The notes below the pieces were generated by a model. It did not search any database, was not told the DNA's origin, and saw nothing but the letters and a program-made list of their open reading frames with translations. 64,000 nt of DNA from contig OX485803.1 of assembly GCA_950295325.1 (NCBI GenBank), positions 46,265,554 to 46,329,553 of the forward strand. Reading direction: 5' to 3'. Below, piece after piece: positions 11,751 through 23,103 of this stretch. Within the stretch, counting starts at the first letter, position 1; the number at the start of each line of letters is the position of its first letter. This DNA comes from Polytrichum commune (lineage: Eukaryota > Streptophyta > Polytrichopsida > Polytrichales > Polytrichaceae). The position numbers and the translations under genes are program-made.

Positions 11751-14700
11751 GCTCCTTCTTGGCTTTCTTCTCCACCGGCTGCTCCTCGGGAGGTTGCTTC
11801 ATCGTCATGGTATTACTAGTATTGTTGTTATTGCTCCCACAAGCGGCCGCGTTCGGGTCAAGGCAGGGTGGGAGTTGGGGTTTGCGAGGGCCGGGCTTGT
11901 GGTAGATGTGGCTAGGGATGTCGGGCTTGTAGTGGATGTGGGTGGTGTGCTTGCGGTGAATCTCATGGGGTGGAGCAGGGATTTGCTCCACGTCAAAGTC
12001 TTGGGGAAATAACACGGTCGCCCTCTTTGGCTTGAAGTCAAAGAATTGGCAATCAGCAGGAGCATGGCTGGCTGGCACTACTGCAAGCAAGCCCAGGTTT
12101 GAGGGCACATACGTAATGAAAGTGTGTGCACACCCATCCCTAGCTAACCTTGACCTATCGTGCTTAGGGCCAAGTTCCATGTGCCGGTCCCGGTCCGTTT
12201 TTTAAATGGGTGAGAAACAGGTGACATCATCCAAAAAATGGGTGATGTCACCCATTTTATGGAGGGGTACTTCTATGTGGGGTGCCGGTTTTTTTCGATT
12301 TCCTACTTTCTAACTAAATTTGGTGAGTGATAAGACATGACACTTTATGAAGGTCACCGGCAATGAAGGTCACCTAGATTCTAAAAACATCATAAAATAC
12401 ATGTTCCCTAGGAGTACTCTGCAAAAGAAGGGATTAGAAGAACAAAGTGGCCTTTAGTATCCAAGGGTGTACCCTAGGTGACCGGAAGATCCGGTCACCT
12501 GAGCTTTCTAACCGGCACATGTCCTTCTCGTTACCGTTAGGACCGCCGGTCCTTTGGCACCCGTTCTTGCACAACACAAAATGTGGGACACCCATCCATG
12601 GGGGGCACCGGTCCTTGGGTGAGAAGGATGGGCACATGGCACCACCCTCTTTTCACCAGCCCACCCATTTATTTTGAAAAAAACGGACCGGGACCGGCAC
12701 ATGGAACTTGGCCCTTAGGGTAGACGTGTGTTAAGTGGTGAAGTTAGGGCGGGTTTAGACTTGGAGTCAAGGCTCAAAAATGGGTTGGGGTGAAAGAAAT
12801 CCACTCCTCTCATTGGTAGAGAGGCTGGGACTCGCCTCTTTAAGTTTACACCATGAGTTGGGGCCAATTAACAAATAAATTATTTTATTCATCATGACAA
12901 TGGCCTCAAGCCTTGGAAAATAGAGCTCCCAACCTTGTGGACTCTTTCCCTCTAGTTGAGGCCATTGTCAGAGCTTTTATTTGCTTGTAGTAGTTTATTT
13001 TTTTAGCATTGAATAGGACGGGAGACATTCTAAATTTATTATACTTTAATCATTATCCATAGAATAGTTCATGAGTATGTTGGAACCTCTCATAACCCTA
13101 TATAATTGCAGCCTCCAAATGGCCCCAACCCCACCTAAATAGGTTTACACATGAAAACAATGTATGGAGTTAGGTTACTTTCTTATTAATGGCCTTGGGG
13201 GCCCATTTGCATGCCACATGGGACATATTGGCCTTCGTTCACAATGGCCTTGGCCCCAAGTCTAAACATGCCCTTAGTCTTTGTTGTTTGCCATGATTCC
13301 GAGATTGGATTTCGGAGTTTGGACTCTCTTGCGCGTGGTATGAGATTCTAGCGACAAATCTATGGAGTTGTCCGTATCTCCCATGTTGTTACAATGAGCT
13401 TATAACATCGGTAGTGTTGGAGCGGTAGAATGACCATGGTTAGGACTTGCCTCCCTTCGATTGTGTTGAATGTTGAGGCTAGGATGATTAACAGGTTTTG
13501 AACATGTAGCCTAGTTTCTTTAAACACGTGTCTATCTAGTATCCATTCTTAGATCTTCGAATGTAGACCACCAATCAAGATAAGTGACCAGATTGCGCAC
13601 GTCTAACTTAAATGATACTAAGTTAGTTGTTTCTAGCGATCGTCATACATGATATTATTAGATTGACAAGTTTTTGAATAGTTAGAGTTAGCATTTGACA
13701 GGGGGTTTCTTCACCGCACCAAAGTATGTTTGATTTGATTCCGTATGCAAATGGTATAATAAGGGTTCAAACTTTTATTGGTGCATGATTCAGAAGTGAT
13801 GTGGGGAACATGATGTTAAGGTGGTGGAGACTCTCATAATTAATACATACCTATTGTTCAAGGTTTATAGTTGTTGGTTGGGGATGGGGGTGTTGGTTTT
13901 GCACCACCTATCTTACCTTATAATGCGTTCTAACTTTAGGTACATATCCAAGTTTGAAATGTACATATTGTAGAGAAAATCGTTTCAACTATGACTTTCA
14001 ATTCAAGAAATTGGAAGACATTCACCTCAAGTTCAAAAGAAATCTCATCTCTCATGTTCCTCATTTGGATTTATCGAAGTCTTCATGTGATTTCTATCTT
14101 GTTACACACATGCTAAAATCCAAAAAGTCTCCATAATATGTGGACTCACCTTAGGTATCATGAAATCGTGCGCTATACTTCTCGATACACTATATGTACA
14201 TGCTCATCAACGTGAATGACAGTGATCTCTTGACAAATTTCAAGTTTGTTCCAAATTATTAAGTATTAATGTTATAATTTTTGTAATATTGGACTAAAAT
14301 TGTTATGGAAAATGATTTACTAGATGCAAGATACCCTAATCCCTACATTATTAGACGCATTTGCACAAACCTCGCAAGTTTTGTGTCAATGCATAAAATC
14401 GACCTTATCTCAATAACTTTGTATTGCGATACAACATTGTGAGTCATGTCAGTTAAATGGTCACACTGATGATCCTATTTAGTGTGATCTGAATGAAATT
14501 CTTGAGGTTGCATGGGATCCAAGTTTCTCTTTGGATGACCCTAAAGGGCAAGAGTGGCCACATTGCCATCAAGGGACCGAAATACAAACATTTTTTCTTA
14601 ACATGGCCATGAATAGAAGTGAAATGAAGAATATGAGACCCAAATTTCTATGTGATGTGCATAATGATCATCATATTTACAAAACAATTATTAGTTTAAT

Positions 14701-16886
14701 ATCAAAACCACAAAGCATGACCTGATTGGCCACTAAGACAAGTGTAATATTGCCTCCATCCTACCACAATGGCTACCAACAACCCCCAAAAAAGAAAAGA
14801 ATTTTTTTTGCTACTGCATGTATGGATGTTTTCTTCCTAACATCTTCATGAAAATTAGATCTAGGATTGATAAGGCGCAAGATTGTTATAAGAAACGTAG
14901 TGCATAAAAATTAGGGTCCCATTTAATGTTTCAAAGTCAAAATTAGAATAATATTTGAAAATCTATGGTAAAAAAAATTTAACTTTGAGAATATAATATG
15001 CATATCTCAATAATATTCATCAAAATTTGCAAAACATGTCATGAATATGTGCGCTACTCACCACACCTACAATCATATCAACTCGTGGGAACACTTGAGA
15101 TGAGGAGATTACTTGGCATACATGAGGAGTGTGTGTCCAATACCAAGGGTTGTTTCATCTTGGGGTGGTTGTGTTTGTTTTTGAGGTTGTGAGTTAATTT
15201 CTTTGATTCCAATTACATTGTAAAATAATAATATATGCTAAGCACAAAACCATGACGATCCTTTACCCCATGCACCCCACTACTCCGCGTGGTTAACCAC
15301 CCCTATGGTGGTTGTTCAGACTCATGTGGTACTACTAGAGCGCTTCAAGGCCAAGGTCCAGGGAGAAAGCCGAGGAAGCAACCACTCTAGTGCATCTTTT
15401 CACTAGGGCCAACCATGCATGTGCGATTGACCACCCCTAGTGCAAATGCAATGCGATCGTGATCGTAGTCGGTGATTGATGGTTAGAATATACCATGACC
15501 GACCTAGTAGTGTCAACAACCCTTTTAGCGGTGATGACAACGTGAGGAAGTGCAAACGAAAGGGAAATGCACATACCACCGCGCGGATGAATTAGTGGCA
15601 GGGCGGGTGTGGGGGCCCTGGGGGGGGGGGGGACCGTTGCCGTGGCACTACTAGAGTGCTTCAAGGCCAAGGTCCAAGGAGAAAATCGAGGAAGCAACCA
15701 CTAGATCTAGTGCACCTTTTTACGAGGGCCGACCATGCATGTGCAATTAACCACCCCTAGTGCAAATGCAATGTGGTCGTGATCGTAGTCCATGGTCGAT
15801 GGTTAGAACTGACACCATAACCAACCTAGTGGTGTCAACAACCCTTTTCGTGTTGATGACAGCGTGAGGAAGTGCAAACAAAAGGAAAGTGCACATACCA
15901 CTGTGCGATCCAGTGGCAGGGCGGGCGTGGGGGCTCTGGGGATGGGACCATTGCCGTGGCACGACTAGAGCGCTTCAAGACCAAGGTCCATGGAGGAAAA
16001 TCGAGGAAGCAACCACTCTCATGCACCTTTTTACGAGGGCCAACCATGCATGTGCGATTAACCACCCCTAGTGCAAATGCAATGTGGTCGTGATCGTAAT
16101 CCATGGTATACCATAACCAACCAAGCGCTGTCATCAACGACCCTTTTCGTGGTAATGACAACACGAGGAGGAAGTGCAAACGAGAAGGAAAGTGCACATA
16201 CCACCGCGCGAATTAGTGGCAGGACGGGCGTGGGGGCCCTGGGGGTGAGGCCGTTGCCGTAGTGCATTCGAGTAGCGCCGCTCCCTCTTCTTATCGCGGA
16301 GCCGGTAGAAGCGCTTGGCCATACTGAACATGGGACCCGAGAACTCGGCCGAGCGCAGGTTATAAGTGCCCGGGCCCGGCCCACTCAGGAGCGTCTCGAA
16401 GAAGTGTTGGCCCATGCTATAGGAAGGAGCACTGGATGGGCTCTTAGGGCTGTAAGTGCCGGGACCGGGGTTCGTATTCAGCTTCGCATTGAACCGCTGG
16501 CCCAAGCTGTAGGCAGGCCCTCCCAGCTCCTCCCGCAAATCATACGTTCCGGGCCCGGGGATGCCCTGGTCGGGGTGGTAGTTGTAAGGGCCCTGCATGG
16601 TGTATTCCGGCGCTTTGTGGTTAGTGTGCTTGAAGTTGGCGTGGTATGTTCCCGGGCCTGGCACGTTCGTGCCCGAGGGCCCTAAGAAGCGGTCCCCCAT
16701 GGTGTACTTGGGACTCGTGTTGCCGTCCCTCCGCACATTGTAGGTCCCGGGTCCGGGGCGATCGTAGTCGAACCATATGTTGGTTCGCAAGCCGAACGTG
16801 GGTTTCGGGGCCGACGGCAGCGTCTGCTCGTACTTCGCGTGGTATGTGCCTGGCCCCGGGTTGTCTTCGTTCCAGTCCCGCTCCAT
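11629..16886 (-). CDS. Sperm-tail PG-rich repeat (STPG/SHIPPO) protein, two-exon model
   Basis: Exon 1 is 16886-16202 and exon 2 is 12080-11629. The donor is GGTG|GTATGT (intron starts at 16201) and the acceptor is CTTGCAG|TAGTGCC. Exon lengths 685 + 452 total 1137 nt, in phase, giving 378 residues. Exon 1 has six PGPGTY motifs at residues 10, 44, 76, 110, 140 and 170, with Y(S/T)MG-type words between them. That is the hallmark of STPG proteins, which associate with flagellar or axonemal microtubules. Exon 2 adds a Pro/His/Lys-rich tail (PHEIHRKHTTHIHYKPDIP) that I do not recognise. An in-frame TAG lies just upstream of the ATG, so the start is plausible, though an extra 5' exon is not excluded. 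The apparent ATG at 12180 lies inside a MITE and is not a start. The 4.1-kb intron could hide further small exons. Confidence 0.75.
12167..12714. mobile_element. Tourist-like MITE with 37-bp perfect TIRs, inside the STPG intron
   Basis: The ends read GGGCCAAGTTCCATGTGCCG and continue as a perfect 37-bp inverted repeat. TTA duplications lie at 12164-12166 and 12715-12717. It is the best-preserved MITE in the window, which suggests recent insertion. It lies 86 bp upstream (in the gene's sense) of the exon-2 acceptor at 12081. Short internal frames are not genes. Confidence 0.88.
12747..13273. mobile_element. Tourist-like MITE, second copy in the STPG intron
   Basis: The left end GGGCGGGTTTAGACTTGG and inverted right end GGGCATGTTTAGACTTGG match, with TTA on both sides (12744-12746, 13274-13276). 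About 527 bp. Only 32 bp separate it from the previous element. Confidence 0.78.
13280..15320. other. STPG intron sequence without recognisable features
   Basis: This is the middle of the proposed intron. One dispersed-repeat copy (13479-13556) is embedded. I see no exon here with STPG motifs. Confidence 0.45.
13479..13556 (+). repeat. Dispersed repeat, copy 2 of 3
   Basis: Matches the segments at 7650-7730 and 44934-45010: GATTAACAGGTTTTGA, then CTTTAAACACGTGT and CATTCTTAGAT. Class unknown. Confidence 0.55.
15330..16262 (-). repeat. Three-copy tandem array (about 315 bp unit) made from the STPG exon-1 end and 5' splice site
   Basis: The marker CGCTTCAAG(G/A)CCAAGGTCCA (first two bases TG in copy 2) starts at 15341, 15657 and 15971, giving periods of 316 and 314 bp. 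On the minus strand every unit carries a version of the end of exon 1 (coding CCACGCCCGNCCTGCCACT) followed by the donor GTGGTATGTGCA. Units differ by substitutions; the 15.6-kb unit has a run of 13 G. The array lies within the proposed intron directly behind the real donor at 16201/16202. Confidence 0.85.
15899..15964 (-). other. Candidate 66-nt cassette exon in the STPG intron
   Basis: Within one unit of the splice-site array, a minus-strand acceptor (pyrimidine-rich, ending CGCTCTAG) and the donor GTG|GTATGTGC bound exactly 66 nt. The segment is open in the phase used by the gene (VPRQWSHPQSPHARPA...) and resembles the end of exon 1 (RQRPHPQGPHARPA). Inclusion would keep the reading frame. 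No expression evidence is available, so it is a hypothesis. Confidence 0.35.
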
Positions 16887-16959
16887 GTATGTGTGGGTTC
16901 CCTTACTTGTTGCCTTCTTTAAGAACTAAGTGAAGTGGGTCGAGGTTGGAATAATGTGG

Positions 16960-19250
16960 GACTTCGATGAGCGCCATGGCTGCACTCTAGTCGTCCATGC
17001 ATATGCCCAGAAGCTCTCGTTTGGTTACCAGTTCATGTTTTGCAATTTATTTGCTTCCAGCACCGATGTGTGGTGTACTGCCAAATTGATGTTCACGTAG
17101 CGAGCATGCCCGGGTAAGCCATACCTTTGGCTTACAAAGATCCTCAATTCCAAAAGCATTGGATTTCTGATATGAAGACACCTCTCTCTCTCTCTCTGTC
17201 TCTCTCTGTGTCTCTCTTTTCGAATTGTATCAACCAATACTCAATCAATAAAGGAATAAAAACCTGCAAGAATCGGAGCTCAGAGACTGAAGAATCGTCC
17301 ACTTTTGAACACGAACGTCAGGTAGTGACCTGCGGTAAGATTATTTCTTCTTTTCTCGTTGAGACCTTCAGAAGCAGCTAATCAAACCACTGAACAAGGG
17401 CTCAATGTTGGTAACAAAGTATCTTCAATACGACTGTACCAAGGATATACTTGGATTGTTGAGTGCACATTCTGATATATATTCAAGTGACGAGTACCCT
17501 TGCCCAGTTACAATGTTACTGTATTCCACGGATGATTTATCGTTTGGCCGATTCGTCACTAGGATCTGAATTCCTCGCATGTTAGACCAAATCGTGTGCG
17601 GTACTTTGCAGAGTTGGACCTTCTGGACCATCCGTTGGGATCAAATATCTATAACATCAAACTGGTTGTTGAACTGAAAGCCCACGTGCTCATTAGTGTT
17701 GGTCCCTGTGCAAAAGGTTGCTTCCATTTGTGATCATTTGCGCCAGCCATGGTCAAGTCTTTGAAAAACGAGGTTGGTCTTGAGAGCCAGGCCAAATTGT
17801 CGTAACTCAAATAAGGTCTGATCAAGCGCCTGTTGTGGGCACTTCCAGCTCCACATACCAATGTGGCCGTTGGGTCAGCGAGCTGAAGATCTCAGTCTGT
17901 TAGCATGTCTGAATGAAGAAGAATGCCGGTGAGAAAACTACCCTTACAGTTCATGCGTTTTTGGGATCTTCAATCAAGATCCGCATTCCAATTCTCATGA
18001 AGTGGTCGTGTAGGAGGACCCATTGTAAGATTTTGTTTGTTTGAATAGGACATTTTTGTGTGCGTGCTTGGCTGTCAGGCGGTGTGTAAAAAGCATTATA
18101 TGCCGCATTCAATCAAGCATGTCTTGTGTTTGAAACTTATTTATGAAACACGTGTTGGATATATCTATATATATGGAAGTGGTCCTACAGTCGTTACAAA
18201 ATAAGACTCCTCTGCTTTTTCGACTACAAATGATCTCAAAGTGGTTCCATGAATGGAGATGGACATCTGCTCGGAGGTTGTGCAAGTATGCCTAGAATAA
18301 CATGATCACTTTTGATTTACACAAATCTTAATTTGTTCAATTTGCATGTGCTTTAAATCCAATTAAAACCCCAAATGAACTAGCCACACAAGACAAGGGA
18401 CTGCATATGGCACACTAACCTTCTGAGAGGCCTTTCATGCGATAATATTATGTGGGAGATCGCATCCCGCAAGAGATTACGATCCTAATCTAGAATGACA
18501 TCCAGCGACATGAATGAGAACGTATGTAGTTGAAGAGTAACTTAGCAGAAGGTTCGAGTGAGCGAGAAGAGGAAGCATGATGGGAGAAGTGAAGGTCAAG
18601 TGTCATGACGCTTCATCTCTCTTCACATTTCAGCTCTCCTTTCGATGTATATGCGAACTTATGTGGGCAAGTGAAAGGCCGTTACAAGTCGGAATCCTGG
18701 TACAATTTGCATTACAGAACGTGACAGTAAATTTTGAAAATGTCATCCCAATAGTCGGTTTCAAAATAAACTTGCCATATGATCGCTATTTCGTACAATA
18801 ACAGACCTCCTTGGCATCACATTCTCTTATTTTTTGAAAAGTACAGTAGATGCCATACTGATTTGGATTTGCATGTGAATTGAGAGATAGATGAAACGGA
18901 TAAAATGTAACATTTAACAAGATTTGAAGACATAATGGACACTCATCGCAACCTCTAAATTTCATCATGACGTGCGCATAAGTAAGCCCTACCAGTGTTT
19001 ATAGAATTTAGGGTTTGGGCTAACATTGTCAAAATGTATGACCGTTTGTGGAATGTAGTGTAGGAGTTTCATGTTGCGTTCTTCACTACGTGTCAAACTC
19101 AATTATGGACTACAGAGGGCCCCCATTCTTTACTGATGAAGACCAAAATTTCTCATCAATACATATGAAATGAATTTGATCTTAAAGTCCAAGAATCCAA
19201 AAGGCTTATGGGACTAAAAGCACATTAGGATGATGTCAAATTGGCTAATT
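16960..19250. other. 5' flank of the STPG gene and intergenic DNA
   Basis: Contains a CT microsatellite (about 17183-17220). Base composition is more balanced than the surrounding desert, so promoter, leader or an undetected gene could lie here. No frame in it shows a recognisable motif. Confidence 0.35.
17183..17220 (+). repeat. CT-rich microsatellite
   Basis: Interrupted CT/CTGT dinucleotide tract, about 300 bp upstream of the STPG start codon on the minus strand. GA/CT tracts are common in plant promoters; any role is inference. Confidence 0.7.
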
Positions 19251-19260
19251 TCCTAGAGTA

Positions 19261-19900
19261 ACAGAGTGCAGAAGCCTCTATGAGATAGAAGCTAATATCG
19301 ACTTGATTGTCTAATTGAAAGAGACTTGAGACTCCCTAATACTACATTCTCAAATAGTGTTTGAAACTTATCTTTAATGAAGTCATATATGGGACACTCC
19401 AACACAAAGTGTGCCTCATTATCAACTACACTATAAGAGCAAAAGTGGCATAATCTATTATCTCTAGAGATAGGGATAATATACAAACCACTATCCAATC
19501 TCAATGGCAAGTTTTGTGATTCGAGGTGGGGTAAGAAAAAATGATCTTGCATTCTAGTGGTGTCAATGGTTGCATCAAGTACAATTCACATTTGTATTTG
19601 AGAAAATCCTTGAGGCAAAGGTAATCTAGTTTCTTCCCCAAGAGATGGAAAGAGTTCCACTCTTTAGCAAGAAAAGCCTCCTTGAGATCATCCAATATGA
19701 CTTTTGATGGTGTTGGATTGGCATGGGAATCCCAATGAGAGAGATCCCATGATGCCTCCCACATGGTCGTCAATTGTGCTAAGTGTCAAATCCTTGTTCC
19801 GCAAGGTGACAAGATTTTGAGCTTGCTTTACCAGCCAAGAGGAGGGTAGGTGGACAAGCCGTTGTTGAAAACTCATAATTAGCTTAAGGTGCAAGTACGG
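19261..19900 (-). pseudogene. Decayed 3' end of a LINE-type retrotransposon
   Basis: Two overlapping minus-strand frames (19773-19501 and 19552-19292) plus 19894-19688 read like one frameshifted protein. The last has RLCHFCSYSVVDNEAHFVLE followed by CPIY. This C-x2-C...H-x4-C pattern is the zinc-binding segment seen after the reverse transcriptase in plant LINEs. The preceding text (LRLDSGLYIIPISRDNRLC) matches the usual context. The frame is broken at least twice and no catalytic RT motif is present, so it is a 5'-truncated relic. Confidence 0.6.
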
Positions 19901-19904
19901 TCAA

Positions 19905-21830
19905 GTATATGGAAAAAAATGCTTCGGTATACCAAAACTAGAAAATTTTGGGTCAAACGCCTAAAAGTAATAGTAAAGTGTTGTTTGGAATTTTTTTTTC
20001 ATGGCGCCCTCATTGTTGTGTTAGGTAGTCGAATATAGAATATCAAGACAACAACTTCAAAACTTTATCATTAAAAGTATTGCTCAAAAGGTAATGCCTA
20101 AATCTAGTTTTGGACGTAGGTTTCATGACCTTAAATATTTTGAAGTTGGATTTTTCCATATTCCTTGAATTCATTACAAACATGAGGCCAACATTACAAA
20201 ACTTTGTAGAAAAACATCACTTTTTTGTAATTTTATCATGTTGTAAACAATTTTTAAACAATTACGTGTTCAATAAATCTGCTTGCACATTGTTTGCATT
20301 GTCTTCTGAAGTATGTAGACTTTTCTTTTAAACAAATTTATCAACATAAATTGCTTGGCTTTGCAAATCAAATTGTTTTTCAAATGTTTATGATTTTTCC
20401 CTTCACAAATTCAAAGTTAGTATATAATTTTGAATAACTTTCACTTAACCCTATCTAAGCTAATGGAGTTGTGTGCTTGACTGTGCTTGCGCCCTACCAA
20501 ACTAACTATTTAGTTTTTAGCTATTCAAATTTCATCACCAATTGTTCATTACTATTGTGAAGACATGCCTAGTATGTAAACTACTAATATGGACTTTGTG
20601 CCGTCCCAACCCTTTGCACCCATGCATATGACACATCACTTTAATGTGGTCCCCCCACCTTTTGGAAACAATGCGGAACAGCCGGACGACCACCACCACC
20701 ACCACATCTTCCAGTGTATAGTAGATAATAACATGCAAGTACGAAATAGTACTTGTACACCGACGTAAAAGAAGGTTAACATGAATATCATGACATAACA
20801 TTACTCAGCATTATGTGTTCATGTTGTGGACCTTGGGAATGTAACCATGGGATGCAAAACTATGACAACGAAACTCATATTTAGACTGAACATGCTATGG
20901 TTATATTCCCATGGCCCACATCGTTGAGTAATGTTCTGGAAGTTAATTGAAAACCAACCAAGGGTACTTAGTAACTTGCACTCAAAAGCTTGGACTTTTA
21001 AGCTTGACTAAACTTTCGTGAAGCATAATATGCGCTGCAATATATCTTGCTCGTAGGAAGAACATAATATGTTCCAAGTAATTCGACAAATAAGCACCAC
21101 TACATGAAATTGTATCCTTGATCACTATAGTCAGTAATCGGAGGTTTTTTCATGATTTTGAGATTATTTAAGGATGTGGTTTTCAAATAAAGAACAAGGA
21201 AAACACAAAAAACATATTCAATGTGACTCAATAAAGTGATTTGCATGGGTGGCACTAACCAACTTGGCAAAAATACATGTCATCACCATAAGAAATTGAA
21301 TTAGATAATAAACCATTTAGATTTATTTTAAGACTTTCCAAAATCTCTGATTAACGAATATAGTGATACAAGTTCTCATAGCTTCATGTGAAGGCACTCA
21401 ACAACATAGAGCTAGAATTTTGCAGGAGTCCATTGCGTAGAGTCTATTACATTGAGTTAGAGTGTCATTGTGTTTTAAGTGTCACTCATAAGTTTAATCG
21501 ATTTGCATTTAGATTCGAAATCATACACACATCTCAGTATTTACACATTCCAGTCATAGATGTTGAAGTTCAATGATCTTACATAGTATATCACAAATAA
21601 GACTCTTATTTTTATCATAGCAATAGTCGTGCAATTTGCCAACTTACCCATTTATGAACGAACTTGGTTTGTTTCTTTACATATGTATGCATGATGACAA
21701 TGTGCATTAGTAGGGCATTAATCTCTTATCTAGACTCAACATGTAGGATAAAAGATGTGTAGTTGGCCAAAAATAATTTCAAGGCTCGTGTACTTTTACA
21801 AACATTACCAAAAACAATTTTTTTAAAAAT
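19905..21830. other. Anonymous intergenic DNA
   Basis: AT-rich. The one notable segment is 20540-20720, which is homologous in inverted orientation to 37860-38010 (see its own entry). Confidence 0.45.
20540..20720 (-). repeat. Dispersed coding-like repeat, inverted copy of 37860-38010
   Basis: The minus-strand translation contains VMCHMHGCKGLGRHKVHISS. The plus strand near 37910 encodes MMCHMHMHKRPRQHKSILVI in a comparable frame. The conserved CHMH...RHK pattern suggests fragments of one old element or gene. Family unknown. Confidence 0.45.
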
Positions 21831-21840
21831 ATACACATTA

Positions 21841-22350
21841 GGGGTTGTTTACGCCATGGACCATGAAGTCGTCCCAAGGCCCTATATAATTTGTGATTGG
21901 TTGTCCTGGGACCACTTTGGTTTACATCTAGGAAAAACTGTCAAAGTGACCATGGAGTTCGAGGTCCCCAAAAGACATATTTTAAAGCCTAAATTATCCA
22001 CTGACATGGTCCAATGGGTTTTTCCAGTAGGAGAAGCAAAAGAGGCGCTCTAGTAGGAAAAGGCAAGGGCCCATGATAGAGAAACAATGTTATAATAAAA
22101 TTTTAATGAATTTTTTTGGGGGGAAGAGAAGATGAATACAAGAGAATACAAGAGAATGGTCACGCTGGCATATATTTTTAAAAACCATCACATTCACTTT
22201 TTGGTGCATAGTCATTCCTCTTGGTCCACATTCAATTTGCACCTAGTGAAGGGCCCTAAAACTGTGTAAATCAGTTTTTTAAGAAATCGGACCATGGAAA
22301 AAGGCCACCTTCCATGGTCCAACTTCATGGTCCATGGTGTAAACCGGCCC
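21841..22350. mobile_element. Tourist-like MITE, diverged member
   Basis: The left end GGGGTTGTTTACGCCATGG and inverted right end GGGCCGGTTTACACCATGG match, and the TIR continues as ACCATGAAGT. TTA duplications flank it (21838-21840, 22351-22353). It shares internal words (GAGGTCCCCAAAA, GGTCCAA(T/C)GGGTTTT) with the two elements downstream. The open frame inside it (21763-22053) is a by-product. Confidence 0.8.
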
Positions 22351-22602
22351 TTAGTAGTGTGGAATGGTAGCTAACATAACCTTATAATCTATAGGGTTTC
22401 ATGGGTGTCCCCGAATATGATGTAATTTTATATTTTGGAAGGTCGATGCTGGTAATAACGATCACAAAAGAGAAAACTTTAAACATCAACTTGTGAAATC
22501 ATTGTGGTTTGATTATGAATTCATATTATACATAGCCCCGATGATTTAATATCTTGTAGATTGCAAGTAAAATAGTCATGAACACTTCCTCGTTATGTGT
22601 AA

Positions 22603-23103
22603 GGGGCGGTTTACACTATGGACCAAGAGCCATGACCATGAAATTCTAAAATTTGTGATTGGAGAGTAAAGTGCTCTTGGTCCCATTTGGCTTTACACTA
22701 CCTTGAAAAAAGGAGAATGACCACTAACTTTGAGGTCCCCAAAAACTACTAAAATCTGCCATTTGGATAATGTGCCATGGTCCAACGGGTTTTCCGTTGA
22801 GGCAAGGCAAAATGCTCGACTCAACAGAAATCAAGGGAGCCGTAAGGCTGAAAATCAGCCATTGGCCGAATTTTGTTTTTTAATATATTTTTTCCCAATT
22901 TTTTTTGACGTTATTGTATTTATATTAAAAAATCAGCCCAAAGTTGTCCCGGTCCAAATCCACTTTACACTACAAGAGTGACCAAGCCACTCAAAAATCC
23001 ATTTTTTATTTTTCATGGTCACGGCTCTTGGCCAAGAGCTGTGACCATGAAAATGATTTAATTTTCTTGGTCATGGCTCTTGGTCCATAGTGTAAACCGC
23101 CCC
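22603..23103. mobile_element. Tourist-like MITE, copy A
   Basis: TIR GGGGCGGTTTACACTATGG extends to about 40 bp (ACCAAGAGCCATGACCATGA, with one subterminal palindromic repeat). TAA flanks both sides (22600-22602, 23104-23106). 501 bp. Nearly identical to 24381-24945. Confidence 0.9.

Noticed and set aside
11629-12180. A 183-residue minus-strand ORF starting at 12180
   Set aside because: Its ATG and first residues lie in the terminal repeat of a MITE (12167-12714). A phase-matched acceptor at 12081 explains the frame as the last exon of the STPG gene.
21763-22981. ORFs at 21763-22053 and 22730-22981
   Set aside because: They lie mostly or wholly inside MITEs and carry no protein motif.
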